Of a stretch of DNA of 64,000 nucleotides, positions 45,548 to 54,422 are shown one piece after another (position 1 is the stretch's first letter; each line of letters begins with the position of its first letter). The translations under genes were made by a program, and so were the position numbers. Under the pieces are notes generated by a model. That model searched no databases. It saw nothing but the letters and a program-made list of their open reading frames with translations, and had not been told where the DNA came from. This DNA is from Marinifilum sp. N1E240 (lineage in GTDB: Bacteria; Bacteroidota; Bacteroidia; Bacteroidales; Marinifilaceae), in the NCBI RefSeq assembly GCF_009295825.1, contig NZ_WHKF01000008.1:1-64000 (forward strand), given 5' to 3'.

Positions 45548-46801
45548 TTATCTAATTTTAAGTGTTACTATTGTTATCACGGCAAGAAAAATTCCAATAA
45601 TCCAAAAACGAGTAACAATTTTTGGTTCTGGATATCCTTTCATTTGATAGTGATGATGTAATGGTGCCATTTTAAATATTCTTCTACCTTCTCCGTATTT
45701 CTTACGAGTATATTTAAACCATGAAACCTGCATCATAACCGAAATATTCTCAACCAGGAAGATTCCGCACAAAATTGGAATCAACAATTCCTTATGAATA
45801 ATAATGGCAAAAACAGCAATAATTCCACCTAATGATAAACTTCCTGTATCTCCCATGAACACTTGTGCCGGATAAGAGTTGTACCACATAAATCCAATGG
45901 TAGAACCTATAAACGCAGCAATAAATACTACCAATTCACCAGAATTTGGAATGTACATGATATTCAGATAATCAGCATAAACAACGTGACCTGATACGTA
46001 AGCCAATATTCCAAGAGTTGCACCAATAATTGCAGACGATCCTGTTGCTAAGCCATCTAATCCATCAGTAATATTAGCTCCATTAGAAACCGCAGTAACA
46101 ATAAAAATTGTAATAATAATGAACACCAACCAAGCCAACACAGGAGCATATTCTCCAGCAAAACTTACTAATGATTCATAATCAAATTCATTATTTTTAA
46201 AGAATGGAATGGTTGTTTTCGTTGACTTAACATCGGTAGTCAAACGAGTTGCACCTGGTTGCTCCGAAGAAAAACCTTCATCAACCAATTCTGTTTGAAT
46301 CCCAATTTCATCAATCTCAGCTCTCTCTCTTACAACAACATCATCACTTAAGAAAAGAGTTAATCCAACAATTAGTCCTAAGCCTATTTGACCGGCAACC
46401 TTAAATCTTCCTTTTAATCCTGCCTTATCTTTTTTAAATACTTTTATATAATCATCAATAAATCCGATTAACCCCAACCAAACCGTTGTGATAATCATTA
46501 AAATGATATAGGTGTTATCCAATTTTGCAAAAAGCAATACAGGAATTAAAATAGAAATGATAATAATAAGTCCTCCCATAGTAGGAGTTCCTTTTTTCTC
46601 AAGCTGACCCGCTAATCCTAAGTCGCGAACAATTTCGCCAATTTGTTGCTTCTGAAGAAGCTGAATGATTTTTTTACCAAAAACGGTAGCAATGAACAAA
46701 GACATCATTATTGCCAATGCGGCACGAAATGAAATGTAATCGAACATTCCCGCTCCTGGAAAATCTAATTGATTTAAATACCTAAATAAATAATAAAACA
46801 T
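45548..46801 (-). CDS. mraY: Phospho-MurNAc-pentapeptide translocase
   Basis: Forms lipid I from UDP-MurNAc-pentapeptide and undecaprenyl phosphate. 417 residues with about ten membrane helices. Catalytic motifs are [19 protein letters not shown] (Asp pair), [13 protein letters not shown] (Asn, Asp), [13 protein letters not shown] and the APLHHHYQ triple His loop. A soluble insertion of roughly 50 residues (about 160-215, [12 protein letters not shown] to TTIPFFKNN) lies between helices; it is, as I recall, normal for Bacteroidota MraY and absent in E. coli. Confidence 0.97.
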   Translation of the reverse strand: MFYYLFRYLNQLDFPGAGMFDYISFRAALAIMMSLFIATVFGKKIIQLLQKQQIGEIVRDLGLAGQLEKKGTPTMGGLIIIISILIPVLLFAKLDNTYIILMIITTVWLGLIGFIDDYIKVFKKDKAGLKGRFKVAGQIGLGLIVGLTLFLSDDVVVRERAEIDEIGIQTELVDEGFSSEQPGATRLTTDVKSTKTTIPFFKNNEFDYESLVSFAGEYAPVLAWLVFIIITIFIVTAVSNGANITDGLDGLATGSSAIIGATLGILAYVSGHVVYADYLNIMYIPNSGELVVFIAAFIGSTIGFMWYNSYPAQVFMGDTGSLSLGGIIAVFAIIIHKELLIPILCGIFLVENISVMMQVSWFKYTRKKYGEGRRIFKMAPLHHHYQMKGYPEPKIVTRFWIIGIFLAVITIVTLKIR

Positions 46802-46803
46802 AG

Positions 46804-48261
46804 CTACAGCTTAAAAATTTCTCGTATTACTTCTTTATCATCAAAATGATGCTTAATTCCTTTTATCTCCTGATAATCTTCATGACCTTTTCCGGCAACC
46901 AAAATGATATCATTTTTTTGTGCCAACATACATGCGGTTCGAATAGCCTCCTTGCGATCGGTAATTGCTAACACCTTTCTCTGGTTGCTCGCATCTACAC
47001 CTTCTTTCATATCCGAAATTATCTTATCCGGTTCTTCCGAACGTGGATTATCAGATGTAAGTATTACCTTATCGCTCAATTCAGCACTAATTTTTGCCAT
47101 TAAGGGTCGCTTCGTCTTGTCTCGATCGCCTCCAGCACCAACTACAGTAATAACCTGCTCGTTTCTGGTTCTCAATACATCTATCGATTCTAGAACATTT
47201 TTCAAAGCATCCGGTGTGTGAGCATAATCAACTATTGCCATAACTCCTTCCGGTGATATTATGCTTTCGAATCTTCCATCTACTGATTTTAATTCGCTAA
47301 TGGCTGTTAAAACTTCTTCTTTCGATTGGTTCAACAAACGAGCAGCACCATATACCGATAATAAATTGTGAGCATTGAAATCACCAATAAAATTGGTCCA
47401 AATTTCAACATCATCAATTTCCAACAGCATGCCTGTAAAATGCTTCTCAAGAATTCTACAACGAAAATCTGCAAATGATCTGGTAGAATACAAAAATTTA
47501 TGAGCCTTCGTATTCTGTAACATCAATTTACCATTTTTATCATCTGCATTGGTTATCGCAAATGATTTCTTACCCAATTGATCGAAGAATGTCTTTTTTA
47601 CTTTTAGGTAATTATCAAATGTTTTGTGATAATCTAAATGGTCGTGAGTGATATTTGTAAATATTCCACCCTTAAAATCAAGTGCACCAATTCTCTTTTG
47701 ATCTATAGCATGCGAACTTACTTCCATAAAGCAATATTCACATCCTTCCTCAACCATTTGTGCCAACAATGCATTTAACTGCAATGGATCTGGTGTTGTA
47801 TGAGTCGATGGAATTACTTTATCATCTACATAATTACAAACCGTTGACAGCAGCCCTACTTTATATCCCAAGTTCTTAAATAACTTGTAAAGCAAAGTTG
47901 CAATTGTAGTTTTACCGTTGGTTCCGGTTACACCTACCAATTGAATATTCTCAGTTGGCTTCCCATAATAATTGTGTGCCAATTGAGAAAGAGTTGCCAA
48001 TGAATCTTCAACCAAAATGTATGTAGTTTCCGCATTACTAACCTGTGGCAATTCTTCGCAAACTATTACATTTGCTCCTTGTTTCTCCACAGCCTCAATA
48101 TATTTGTGCCCATCGCTAATTGTACCACGACATGCCACAAACAAATCACCTTTCTGAACCTTTCTGGAATCAAAATGTAGGTTATTCACCTCCACATTTC
48201 TATTTCCTTTAAGGCTTTGTATCTTTATTGAATCAAAAAGTCCGTCTAAATTCATACTCAT
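46804..48261 (-). CDS. murE: UDP-MurNAc-tripeptide synthetase
   Basis: Adds the third residue to UDP-MurNAc-L-Ala-D-Glu. 485 residues with [19 protein letters not shown], the ATP loop [56 protein letters not shown] (with the carbamylated-Lys region) and [16 protein letters not shown]. The substrate motif reads DNPRSEEP, that is the DNPR box typical of meso-diaminopimelate-adding enzymes. Spacing to neighbours is 2-3 bases. Confidence 0.97.
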   Translation of the reverse strand: MSMNLDGLFDSIKIQSLKGNRNVEVNNLHFDSRKVQKGDLFVACRGTISDGHKYIEAVEKQGANVIVCEELPQVSNAETTYILVEDSLATLSQLAHNYYGKPTENIQLVGVTGTNGKTTIATLLYKLFKNLGYKVGLLSTVCNYVDDKVIPSTHTTPDPLQLNALLAQMVEEGCEYCFMEVSSHAIDQKRIGALDFKGGIFTNITHDHLDYHKTFDNYLKVKKTFFDQLGKKSFAITNADDKNGKLMLQNTKAHKFLYSTRSFADFRCRILEKHFTGMLLEIDDVEIWTNFIGDFNAHNLLSVYGAARLLNQSKEEVLTAISELKSVDGRFESIISPEGVMAIVDYAHTPDALKNVLESIDVLRTRNEQVITVVGAGGDRDKTKRPLMAKISAELSDKVILTSDNPRSEEPDKIISDMKEGVDASNQRKVLAITDRKEAIRTACMLAQKNDIILVAGKGHEDYQEIKGIKHHFDDKEVIREIFKL

Positions 48262-48264
48262 CCT

Positions 48265-50382
48265 TTAAGATAAATCTATTGTTATTCTATCTCCCCTTCT
48301 AAAGTAAGATCCAGGTCGAAGTGATTGTTTCGAAACAGCTCCAACACCTTTCACATTTACTTTTAAACCTGCATTCTCTAAAATATACAATGCATCTTGC
48401 ACTCCCATTCCTTTTACATTAGGAACCAATGCATTCTTCACTCTTCTGTATTTGTATTCAATTACTGAATCTTTGCGGGAAGTCATCACCCACTCCGATT
48501 GTATATCTTTATTCGTTACTTCAATATCTAAACCTTCAAAAACCAAATCCAAATCTTCTTTATTCCCGTTTAATGATACTGGTACCAAAGGACCATCTTC
48601 TTCAACTTCTTCTTTAACCGGATGCATTGAATAACTCATTGCATAAACTTTATCGGCAATGGTTTTAAATACCGGACCTGCTACTTGATTTCCATAAAAC
48701 CCTTTGGTCTTATTAGGACGATTTATCACAACAACACAAGAATACATTGGATCATCAGCTGGAAAGTATCCAACAAAAGAAGCTTGATACACTTTCTTTC
48801 CGTATCCTTTATTTTTATCCGCAATTTGAGCCGTACCAGTTTTTCCCGCAATGGAATAACTTGAATTTCTAAGATTTCTGGCTGTTCCTCTTAAAACAAC
48901 CCCTTTCAGCATGCTTTGCACAATGTCTAATGTTTGTCCAGAACAAATTTTCGATGCTAAAACCTCATCATCAAACTTTTTAATCACTTCTCCATGGTAC
49001 TTGATCTCTTCTACAAATTTTGGTTTCATCATTCTACCATTATTTGCGATAGCATTATAAAACGTTAAGGTTTGAAGCGGCGTTTGTTCCACGGCATATC
49101 CTATCGACATCCACGGAAGTGAAATTCCTGACCATGTTGGATCATCGGGATATTTAATTTTTGGTTTTCCTTCTCCTTTAATATTTAAATCCAATGGTAC
49201 ATTCAATCTAAACTCATACAATCTATTAATAAATGATCGTGGCTTATTCTTGTAATGCTCATCAACTAATCTTGAAATTCCCACATTCGAAGATTTCTCA
49301 AAAGCTTCCTGCACGGTTATTTTACCATATCCTCCATGATGAGAATCTCTCATTTTAGCATTGTAAAAACGATATACTCCATTACCCGTATCTATGGAAT
49401 CCATTGGTCCGATATAACCATCCTCTAACAAAGCCATCATCGATGCCAATTTAAAAGTAGAACCAGGTTCCGTAGCTTCACCAATTGCATAATTATACCT
49501 TTCGCGATAAGCTTGTTTTTCTGGATCGTATCCTAAATTAGCAATTGCTTTTATTGCACCTGTTTTAACTTCCATTAATATAGCAGAACCATGATCAGCA
49601 TTGTATTTAATCAATTGCTGATGCAAAGCAGATTCGGCAACATCCTGATAATTGACATCTATCGTTGTAATCAAATCATTTCCATCTTTTGGTTCAACCA
49701 TATTTACCGGTAACCAACGCCCAGACATTTTTTGCATCACACTAATCCCATCAACACCTTTTAGTTCACTTTCAAAAGCGCCTTCCATTCCAACCTTACC
49801 AATTCGCTTATTATTAGCTTCTTTATTAAGATATCCAATAGTTCTTGTTGCTAAATTTTTATGCGGTTGGATTCTTTTATTTTCCTGTTCACAAATCAAT
49901 CCACCCTTATTTTTCCCCAATCGAAACAGAGGAAAAGTTTTAAGTACTTTAAGTTCATTGTAATTAACTTTTCGTCGGTTAATTAAAATATAACGGTTCG
50001 ATTTGGTCTTGTATTTAGCCTTCCATAATTTTCTTCGGTACTCACTTGCCGATTTATCCTTAAAAAATCGAGACAAACACAATGCAAGAGAGTCAACTTT
50101 AGATTTAAATACCTTATCGGTTAAACCTGAAGCACGAAAGTCCATTCTAATTTGAAAGTAAGGCAACGAGCTAGCTAATAATCGTCCATCATCAGCACAA
50201 ATATCTCCACGATTTGCATGTACAATCACATCTCGTTGCGAAATCGTCTGGGCTTTACTACGCCACTTGTCTCCTTCGAACAATTGCAAGTACACAACTC
50301 TACCAACTACCAATGCTGCAACCAGCATTACTGTTGTGTAGATTAGACCAACTCGCCATATGATATCTTTTTTTATCGGCAC
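48265..50382 (-). CDS. ftsI: Division-specific penicillin-binding protein with PASTA domain
   Basis: Class B transpeptidase (PBP3 type) for septal cross-linking, 705 residues. One N-terminal membrane helix (about 10-30), a PBP dimer domain (50-230), and the transpeptidase with the active-site SxxK in GSTFKLASMMALL, SxN in SSNVGIS and KTGTAQIA. A C-terminal PASTA domain (about 640-705, VPNVKGMGVQDALYILENAGLKVNVKGVG) follows, absent in E. coli FtsI. The start is GTG at 50382; it shares one base with the ftsL stop (TAGTG), a coupled start. Confidence 0.95.
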   Translation of the reverse strand: MPIKKDIIWRVGLIYTTVMLVAALVVGRVVYLQLFEGDKWRSKAQTISQRDVIVHANRGDICADDGRLLASSLPYFQIRMDFRASGLTDKVFKSKVDSLALCLSRFFKDKSASEYRRKLWKAKYKTKSNRYILINRRKVNYNELKVLKTFPLFRLGKNKGGLICEQENKRIQPHKNLATRTIGYLNKEANNKRIGKVGMEGAFESELKGVDGISVMQKMSGRWLPVNMVEPKDGNDLITTIDVNYQDVAESALHQQLIKYNADHGSAILMEVKTGAIKAIANLGYDPEKQAYRERYNYAIGEATEPGSTFKLASMMALLEDGYIGPMDSIDTGNGVYRFYNAKMRDSHHGGYGKITVQEAFEKSSNVGISRLVDEHYKNKPRSFINRLYEFRLNVPLDLNIKGEGKPKIKYPDDPTWSGISLPWMSIGYAVEQTPLQTLTFYNAIANNGRMMKPKFVEEIKYHGEVIKKFDDEVLASKICSGQTLDIVQSMLKGVVLRGTARNLRNSSYSIAGKTGTAQIADKNKGYGKKVYQASFVGYFPADDPMYSCVVVINRPNKTKGFYGNQVAGPVFKTIADKVYAMSYSMHPVKEEVEEDGPLVPVSLNGNKEDLDLVFEGLDIEVTNKDIQSEWVMTSRKDSVIEYKYRRVKNALVPNVKGMGVQDALYILENAGLKVNVKGVGAVSKQSLRPGSYFRRGDRITIDLS

Positions 50383-50762
50383 TACTTCTCTAAATATATT
50401 TTTATTGGCGGCTCCGTTGATTCAATCAAATCCAAGCCATCTCGTTTCACTCTTTTTACTACCTCCGACTGTTTACTCATGTACATCAAATCCGAAGCTG
50501 TTGTAATGGATTCAAATCTTAGGTCTTTCAACTCTTTTTCAAGCCTAATCATATCTCGATAAACCTTCTCAGAATTGTATCTGTTACTGATATAAAAAAT
50601 TCCTAATCCAACAAGAAATAACACAAAGGGCAATTGTTGTACAACTGCCGTTTTTGTAAGAAAACTCCCATCGATAAAATCCTTAAACGAACTACTCGAA
50701 ATTTCTTTCTGTTCCTGATTAGGAGTTACAAAATCGTTATATTTCTTTTTGAACCTAAACAT
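50382..50762 (-). CDS. ftsL: FtsL-like division protein
   Basis: A small bitopic protein (126 residues) placed between rsmH and ftsI, where ftsL lies in other phyla. A membrane helix (about 43-60, LPFVLFLVGLGIFYISN) is followed by a short coiled-coil (YNSEKVYRDMIRLEKELKDLRFESITTASDLMYMSKQSEVVKRVKRDGLDLIES) and a short end PPIKIYL. The layout is that of the Bacteroidota FtsL family. Function with FtsI-FtsW is by homology and position. Confidence 0.85.
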   Translation of the reverse strand: MFRFKKKYNDFVTPNQEQKEISSSSFKDFIDGSFLTKTAVVQQLPFVLFLVGLGIFYISNRYNSEKVYRDMIRLEKELKDLRFESITTASDLMYMSKQSEVVKRVKRDGLDLIESTEPPIKIYLEK

Positions 50763-50764
50763 TC

Positions 50765-51670
50765 TTATTTCAAATTAGGTTTAGCTATTCTTAACTTTGC
50801 ACTACGTGCTCTTCCGTTCAATTCAATCTCTTCCTCATTTGGTAAAATCACTTTTCGATTCACACTTAAAAGTGGAGTTTGAACGTTACCAAAGAAGTCT
50901 TTATCAGCTCCACCTTCAAATTTCCCATCGCGAATGTAATTTTTCACCAAACGATCTTCCAGTGAATGATAGGTGATCACAACTAAACGACCCTCAGGCT
51001 TTAAAACATCAGCACACTGCATTAACATTTCTTTCAGCACATCCATTTCTTTGTTAACCTCAATTCTTAAAGCCTGAAACACCTGAGCCAGATATTTGTG
51101 ATCTTTAAATTTCGGTGTACAAGGAGCTATTACTTCTTTAAATTGCTGTATAGTTTTAAAAGAATTTTCCTTTCGATAATTTTCAATCAGTCTTACTAGT
51201 TTTCCTGGATTTTTAACCTCTCCATACATTTTAAAAATCTTAAAAAGATCTTCAACATCGTAATCATTAAGGATATCTGCTGCAGTAAATTCTGAACTTT
51301 GATTCATCCTCATATCCAGATCACCATCAAATCGAAATGAAAACCCACGTTCAGCAACATCAAACTCATGTGAGGAAACGCCCAAATCCGCTAATATTCC
51401 ATCAATTTTTTCGTACCCAAGATATTTTAGAAAATTTTTAAAATACCTGAAATTGTGACGTACAAAAATAAATCGATCGTCATCCGGAACATTGGCTTCT
51501 GCATCCTCATCCTGATCAAATCCAATTAATTTTCCAGTAGTCAAATGCTTCAGAATCTCACGCGAATGACCTCCACCTCCAAAGGTTAAATCTACATACA
51601 CACCTTCAGGATTAATATTTAATCCTTCGATGCTTTCTCCTAACAAAACTGGTATATGATATTCACTCAT
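50765..51670 (-). CDS. rsmH: 16S rRNA m4C1402 methyltransferase
   Basis: Methylates N4 of C1402 in 16S rRNA with SAM. The ATG at 51670 gives 301 residues beginning MSEYHIPVLLGESIEGLNI, the family's standard N-terminus; the 16-codon extension to 51718 is not typical. Motifs: YVDLTFGGGGHSREIL (SAM loop), DGILADLGVSSHEFDVAERGFSFRFDGDLDMRM, AQVFQALRIEVNKEM and ITYHSLEDRLVKNYI. It follows mraZ by 68 bases. Confidence 0.96.
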   Translation of the reverse strand: MSEYHIPVLLGESIEGLNINPEGVYVDLTFGGGGHSREILKHLTTGKLIGFDQDEDAEANVPDDDRFIFVRHNFRYFKNFLKYLGYEKIDGILADLGVSSHEFDVAERGFSFRFDGDLDMRMNQSSEFTAADILNDYDVEDLFKIFKMYGEVKNPGKLVRLIENYRKENSFKTIQQFKEVIAPCTPKFKDHKYLAQVFQALRIEVNKEMDVLKEMLMQCADVLKPEGRLVVITYHSLEDRLVKNYIRDGKFEGGADKDFFGNVQTPLLSVNRKVILPNEEEIELNGRARSAKLRIAKPNLK

Positions 51671-51738
51671 TATAAATCTTTTAAATGCAATTGAATTAAG
51701 CCCGCAAAGGAACAACACCCTTCTAACAAAACCAACAA

Positions 51739-52200
51739 TTATTCAGGCTTTATATCTCCTCCTAAAATCTCATCAGCCAAATCACTAAACCCATCCTGAC
51801 TCCAAGCAGATTCTTCGTAGGTTTTAGAATCCCAAATTTCGATTTTCCCATCCTGTCCTGCCAATGTAATGTCCTTATCAAAGCAAGCAAAATCGAAAAA
51901 TTTCTTAGGCAATAAAATTCTTCCATTCCCATCAATTTGAACTTCGGCAGTTCCTCTAAAAAATTCTCGCATAAATCCCGCATGCTTTTTATTGAACGGA
52001 TTTAATCTGGCTCTTACCATCTCAGTTTGCCGTTCCCATTCTTGCAATGGGTATAAATCGAGACATTTTTCGTATAAGTTTTTTCTAAGCACACAACGAC
52101 TTTCAGAATCTCCATTTAGAAGTTTCCGAAACGCAGAAGGCAATAAAACCCGACCTTTCGCGTCCAATCTACATTGATAATCGCCTATAAATGTTACCAT
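51739..52200 (-). CDS. mraZ: Transcriptional regulator MraZ
   Basis: AbrB-like DNA-binding protein that usually represses its own dcw operon. The ATG at 52200 gives 153 residues (MVTFIGDYQCRLDAKGRVLLPSAFRKLL). Two SpoVT/AbrB half-domains are visible (about 5-50 and 80-125, the second with VQIDGNGRILLPKKFFDFACFDKDITLAGQDGKIEIWD). A C-terminal acidic tail follows. It is the first gene of the cluster, and matching operator boxes lie 42-66 bases ahead of its start codon. Confidence 0.95.
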   Translation of the reverse strand: MVTFIGDYQCRLDAKGRVLLPSAFRKLLNGDSESRCVLRKNLYEKCLDLYPLQEWERQTEMVRARLNPFNKKHAGFMREFFRGTAEVQIDGNGRILLPKKFFDFACFDKDITLAGQDGKIEIWDSKTYEESAWSQDGFSDLADEILGGDIKPE

Positions 52201-52222
52201 TAAAAAAATCAATTTACATTTG

Positions 52223-52230
52223 TAAAATTA
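52223..52230 (-). promoter_or_regulatory. -7 box of the dcw operon promoter
   Basis: Minus strand TAATTTTA (one mismatch to TAnnTTTG), 22 bases before the mraZ ATG. Its -33 region falls within the MraZ boxes, so bound MraZ would exclude RNA polymerase. Confidence 0.5.
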
Positions 52231-52241
52231 GAGAAAAAATT

Positions 52242-52266
52242 ACCCACTTTCAACCACTTCACCCCA
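52242..52266 (-). promoter_or_regulatory. MraZ operator (three TGGNN boxes, 10-bp period)
   Basis: On the minus strand TGGGG-TGAAG-TGGTT-GAAAG-TGGGT: three pentamers beginning TGG, each separated by five bases (plus ACCCA 52242-52246, AACCA 52252-52256, CCCCA 52262-52266). This equals the known MraZ site of TGGGN direct repeats with 5-bp spacers. It overlaps the -33 region of the dcw promoter. Confidence 0.75.
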
Positions 52267-52407
52267 CTTTTCTGTTATTGTTGATAACTTTTCTTTACAC
52301 ACACAAGTAATTATTCCTCAATAAGTTTGATTATGCCCTAAAATTTAGAACAACAAACCAAGTTTTTTGCGATATTTGCTCTCCAAATAATATGACCATC
52401 GATTTTT

Positions 52408-53241
52408 ATGCAAAACGAAAATTCAAATAATTATCCTAAAATAGATATAGAAAAAGTATTTGCCAGTAAAAGTGAAAAAATGGCAAAACTACTTCCTGGC
52501 TTTATTATTCGATACCTGAAAAGAATTCTTCATCAAGATGAGATTAATGATTTCCTTTCAAGAAATTATCAAAAACAAGGAATTGAATTTGCTGATAGTG
52601 TTTTGGAAGAACTTGATATCACTTTCAAAATTGAAGGGCTTGAAAATTTAGATAAAAACGGCAGGTATTTATTCGCATCTAATCATCCCTTAGGAGGACC
52701 TGATGGAATCATTCTTATTAGCATTTTTGGAAAAGAATTCAGTAAAATTAAATTTTTAGTAAATGACATTTTAATGAATATCAAAAATTTATCTGAAATA
52801 TTTATTCCAATCAACAAACATGGAGGACAAGCTAAAAAAGCAGCTCTAATGCTTGAAGATGCATATCAATCTGATGCTACAATTCTGACTTTTCCTGCAG
52901 GACTTGTCTCAAGAAAACAAAAGGGAAAAATTGAAGATTTAGATTGGAAAAAAAGCTTTATCGCAAAATCGAAAAAACACAAACGCGACATTGTACCCAT
53001 TCATATAGATGGCAGAAATTCTAACTTTTTCTACAATTTAGCAAACCTGAGAAAATTCTTTGGTTTAAAATCTAATTTGGAAATGTTATATTTGCCAAAC
53101 GAATTATTCAAGCAAAGAGGTAAAACCTTTACTGTTAGAATCGGAAAACCCATCGCTTACCAAACTTTTGATAAAAGCTTATCGTATGATAAATGGGCAG
53201 AGAAAATGAAAAGAGAAACCTATAAGTTAGCAAAGCAGTAA
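52408..53241 (+). CDS. glsA: O-acyltransferase for glycine lipids (GlsA-like)
   Basis: PlsC-type acyltransferase, 277 residues. The HxxxxD-type box is ASNHPLGGPDGII, followed by IFIPINKHGGQAKKAALML, ILTFPAGLVSRKQKGKIEDLDWKKSFIAKSKKHKRDIVPIHIDGRNSNFFY. In Bacteroidota a gene of this type lies beside a GNAT-fold N-acyltransferase, and the pair makes N-acyl, O-acyl glycine (or ornithine-type) amino lipids; the same pair is seen here. It probably transfers the second acyl chain at the inner membrane. A weak -7 box (GATATTTG) lies at 52371. Confidence 0.8.
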   Translation: MQNENSNNYPKIDIEKVFASKSEKMAKLLPGFIIRYLKRILHQDEINDFLSRNYQKQGIEFADSVLEELDITFKIEGLENLDKNGRYLFASNHPLGGPDGIILISIFGKEFSKIKFLVNDILMNIKNLSEIFIPINKHGGQAKKAALMLEDAYQSDATILTFPAGLVSRKQKGKIEDLDWKKSFIAKSKKHKRDIVPIHIDGRNSNFFYNLANLRKFFGLKSNLEMLYLPNELFKQRGKTFTVRIGKPIAYQTFDKSLSYDKWAEKMKRETYKLAKQ

Positions 53242-53382
53242 ACTAATTATCATTTATCAAAAATATAATCATATTTCTGTTTTAATTAGCCATTTGTTTA
53301 GTATTTTCATTTGACAGATTAACCAAACTGAGAACCGAATAATATATCATCCTCTATTTTAAGAATTTAACACCATTTACTG

Positions 53383-54363
53383 ATGAAAGAAATCATACCC
53401 CCTGTACCGAGAGAGGAACTTGAAAAAGAGTTGACTGAAGAGAGATTTGTACGCAAGACCAACAAGGGGTCTAATGAAATTTATTGTTTTACTCATCACG
53501 ACTCTCCAAATCTAATGAAAGAGGTTGGTCGATTAAGAGAAATAACATTTCGTAAAGCTGGAGGAGGCACAGGTAAAGAAATTGATGTTGACAAATTTGA
53601 TACTGACGAAAAACCATATCATCAACTGATTGTTTGGGATCCTAAGGCAAAAGAAATTTTGGGAGGATACCGATACATTTTATGCAACAACGCACCTGTT
53701 AATGAAAAAGGTGAAACTTATTTGGCAACCTCGAGATTATTTAATTTTTCGGATGATTTTAAGAAAAATTACCTGCCCCATACAATTGAACTTGGAAGAT
53801 CATTTGTTCAGCCAGATTATCAATCGATTAAAAAAGGAAGAAAAAGCTTGTATGCTTTGGACAACCTTTGGGATGGACTGGGGGCATTAATTATTGATTA
53901 CCCCGAAATTAAATATTTCTTTGGTAAGGTTACTATGTATCCTGATTACAATAGAGATGCGCGCAATCACATTCTCTATTTCATGAACAAAATGTTCAAC
54001 GATCCTGATAAACTTGCCACACCAACAACTCCTCTTCAAACTGATATGGATGAAGAGCAATTGGCAAAAGATTTTTGCTTCGATACATTTGATGAAAACT
54101 ACAAAGTGCTATCGCAGAACGTACGCAGTAACGGAGAAAATATTCCTCCACTTATTAATGCATACATGGGGCTTTCGCCAACTATGAAATGTTTCGGAAC
54201 TGCCGTAAATACTCATTTTGGAGATGTGGAAGAAACAGGAATAATGATTACAATTGGTGATGTTTACGATAAAAAAATTGACAGATACACCTCTTCTTAT
54301 CTATCATTTTTAAATATCAAATTACCGAAGAAACCAAATTTGAAAATCTTCAAAAAGAAATAA
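53383..54363 (+). CDS. glsB: N-acyltransferase for glycine lipids (GlsB-like)
   Basis: GNAT-fold N-acyltransferase of the OlsB/hemolysin-like family, 326 residues. Typical stretches are VGRLREITFRKAGGGTGKEIDVDKFD, YHQLIVWDPKAKEILGGYRYI, IELGRSFVQPDYQ and YFFGKVTMYPDYNRDARNHILYFM. It should add an acyl-ACP chain to the amino group of glycine (or a similar head group) as the first step. It lies 141 bases after the O-acyltransferase, same strand. A terminator follows. Confidence 0.82.
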   Translation: MKEIIPPVPREELEKELTEERFVRKTNKGSNEIYCFTHHDSPNLMKEVGRLREITFRKAGGGTGKEIDVDKFDTDEKPYHQLIVWDPKAKEILGGYRYILCNNAPVNEKGETYLATSRLFNFSDDFKKNYLPHTIELGRSFVQPDYQSIKKGRKSLYALDNLWDGLGALIIDYPEIKYFFGKVTMYPDYNRDARNHILYFMNKMFNDPDKLATPTTPLQTDMDEEQLAKDFCFDTFDENYKVLSQNVRSNGENIPPLINAYMGLSPTMKCFGTAVNTHFGDVEETGIMITIGDVYDKKIDRYTSSYLSFLNIKLPKKPNLKIFKKK

Positions 54364-54370
54364 ACTCATA

Positions 54371-54401
54371 AAAAAACCACTTCAGATGAAGTGGTTTTTT
54401 T
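54371..54401. terminator. Bidirectional terminator after glsB
   Basis: AAAAAACCACTTC (54371-54383) and GAAGTGGTTTTTT (54388-54400), 13-bp perfect stem with loop AGAT, with T-runs readable on both strands. It serves glsB from the left and the PurF-like gene from the right. Confidence 0.88.
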
Positions 54402-54422
54402 GTATCTATAATTGCAAGTTAT

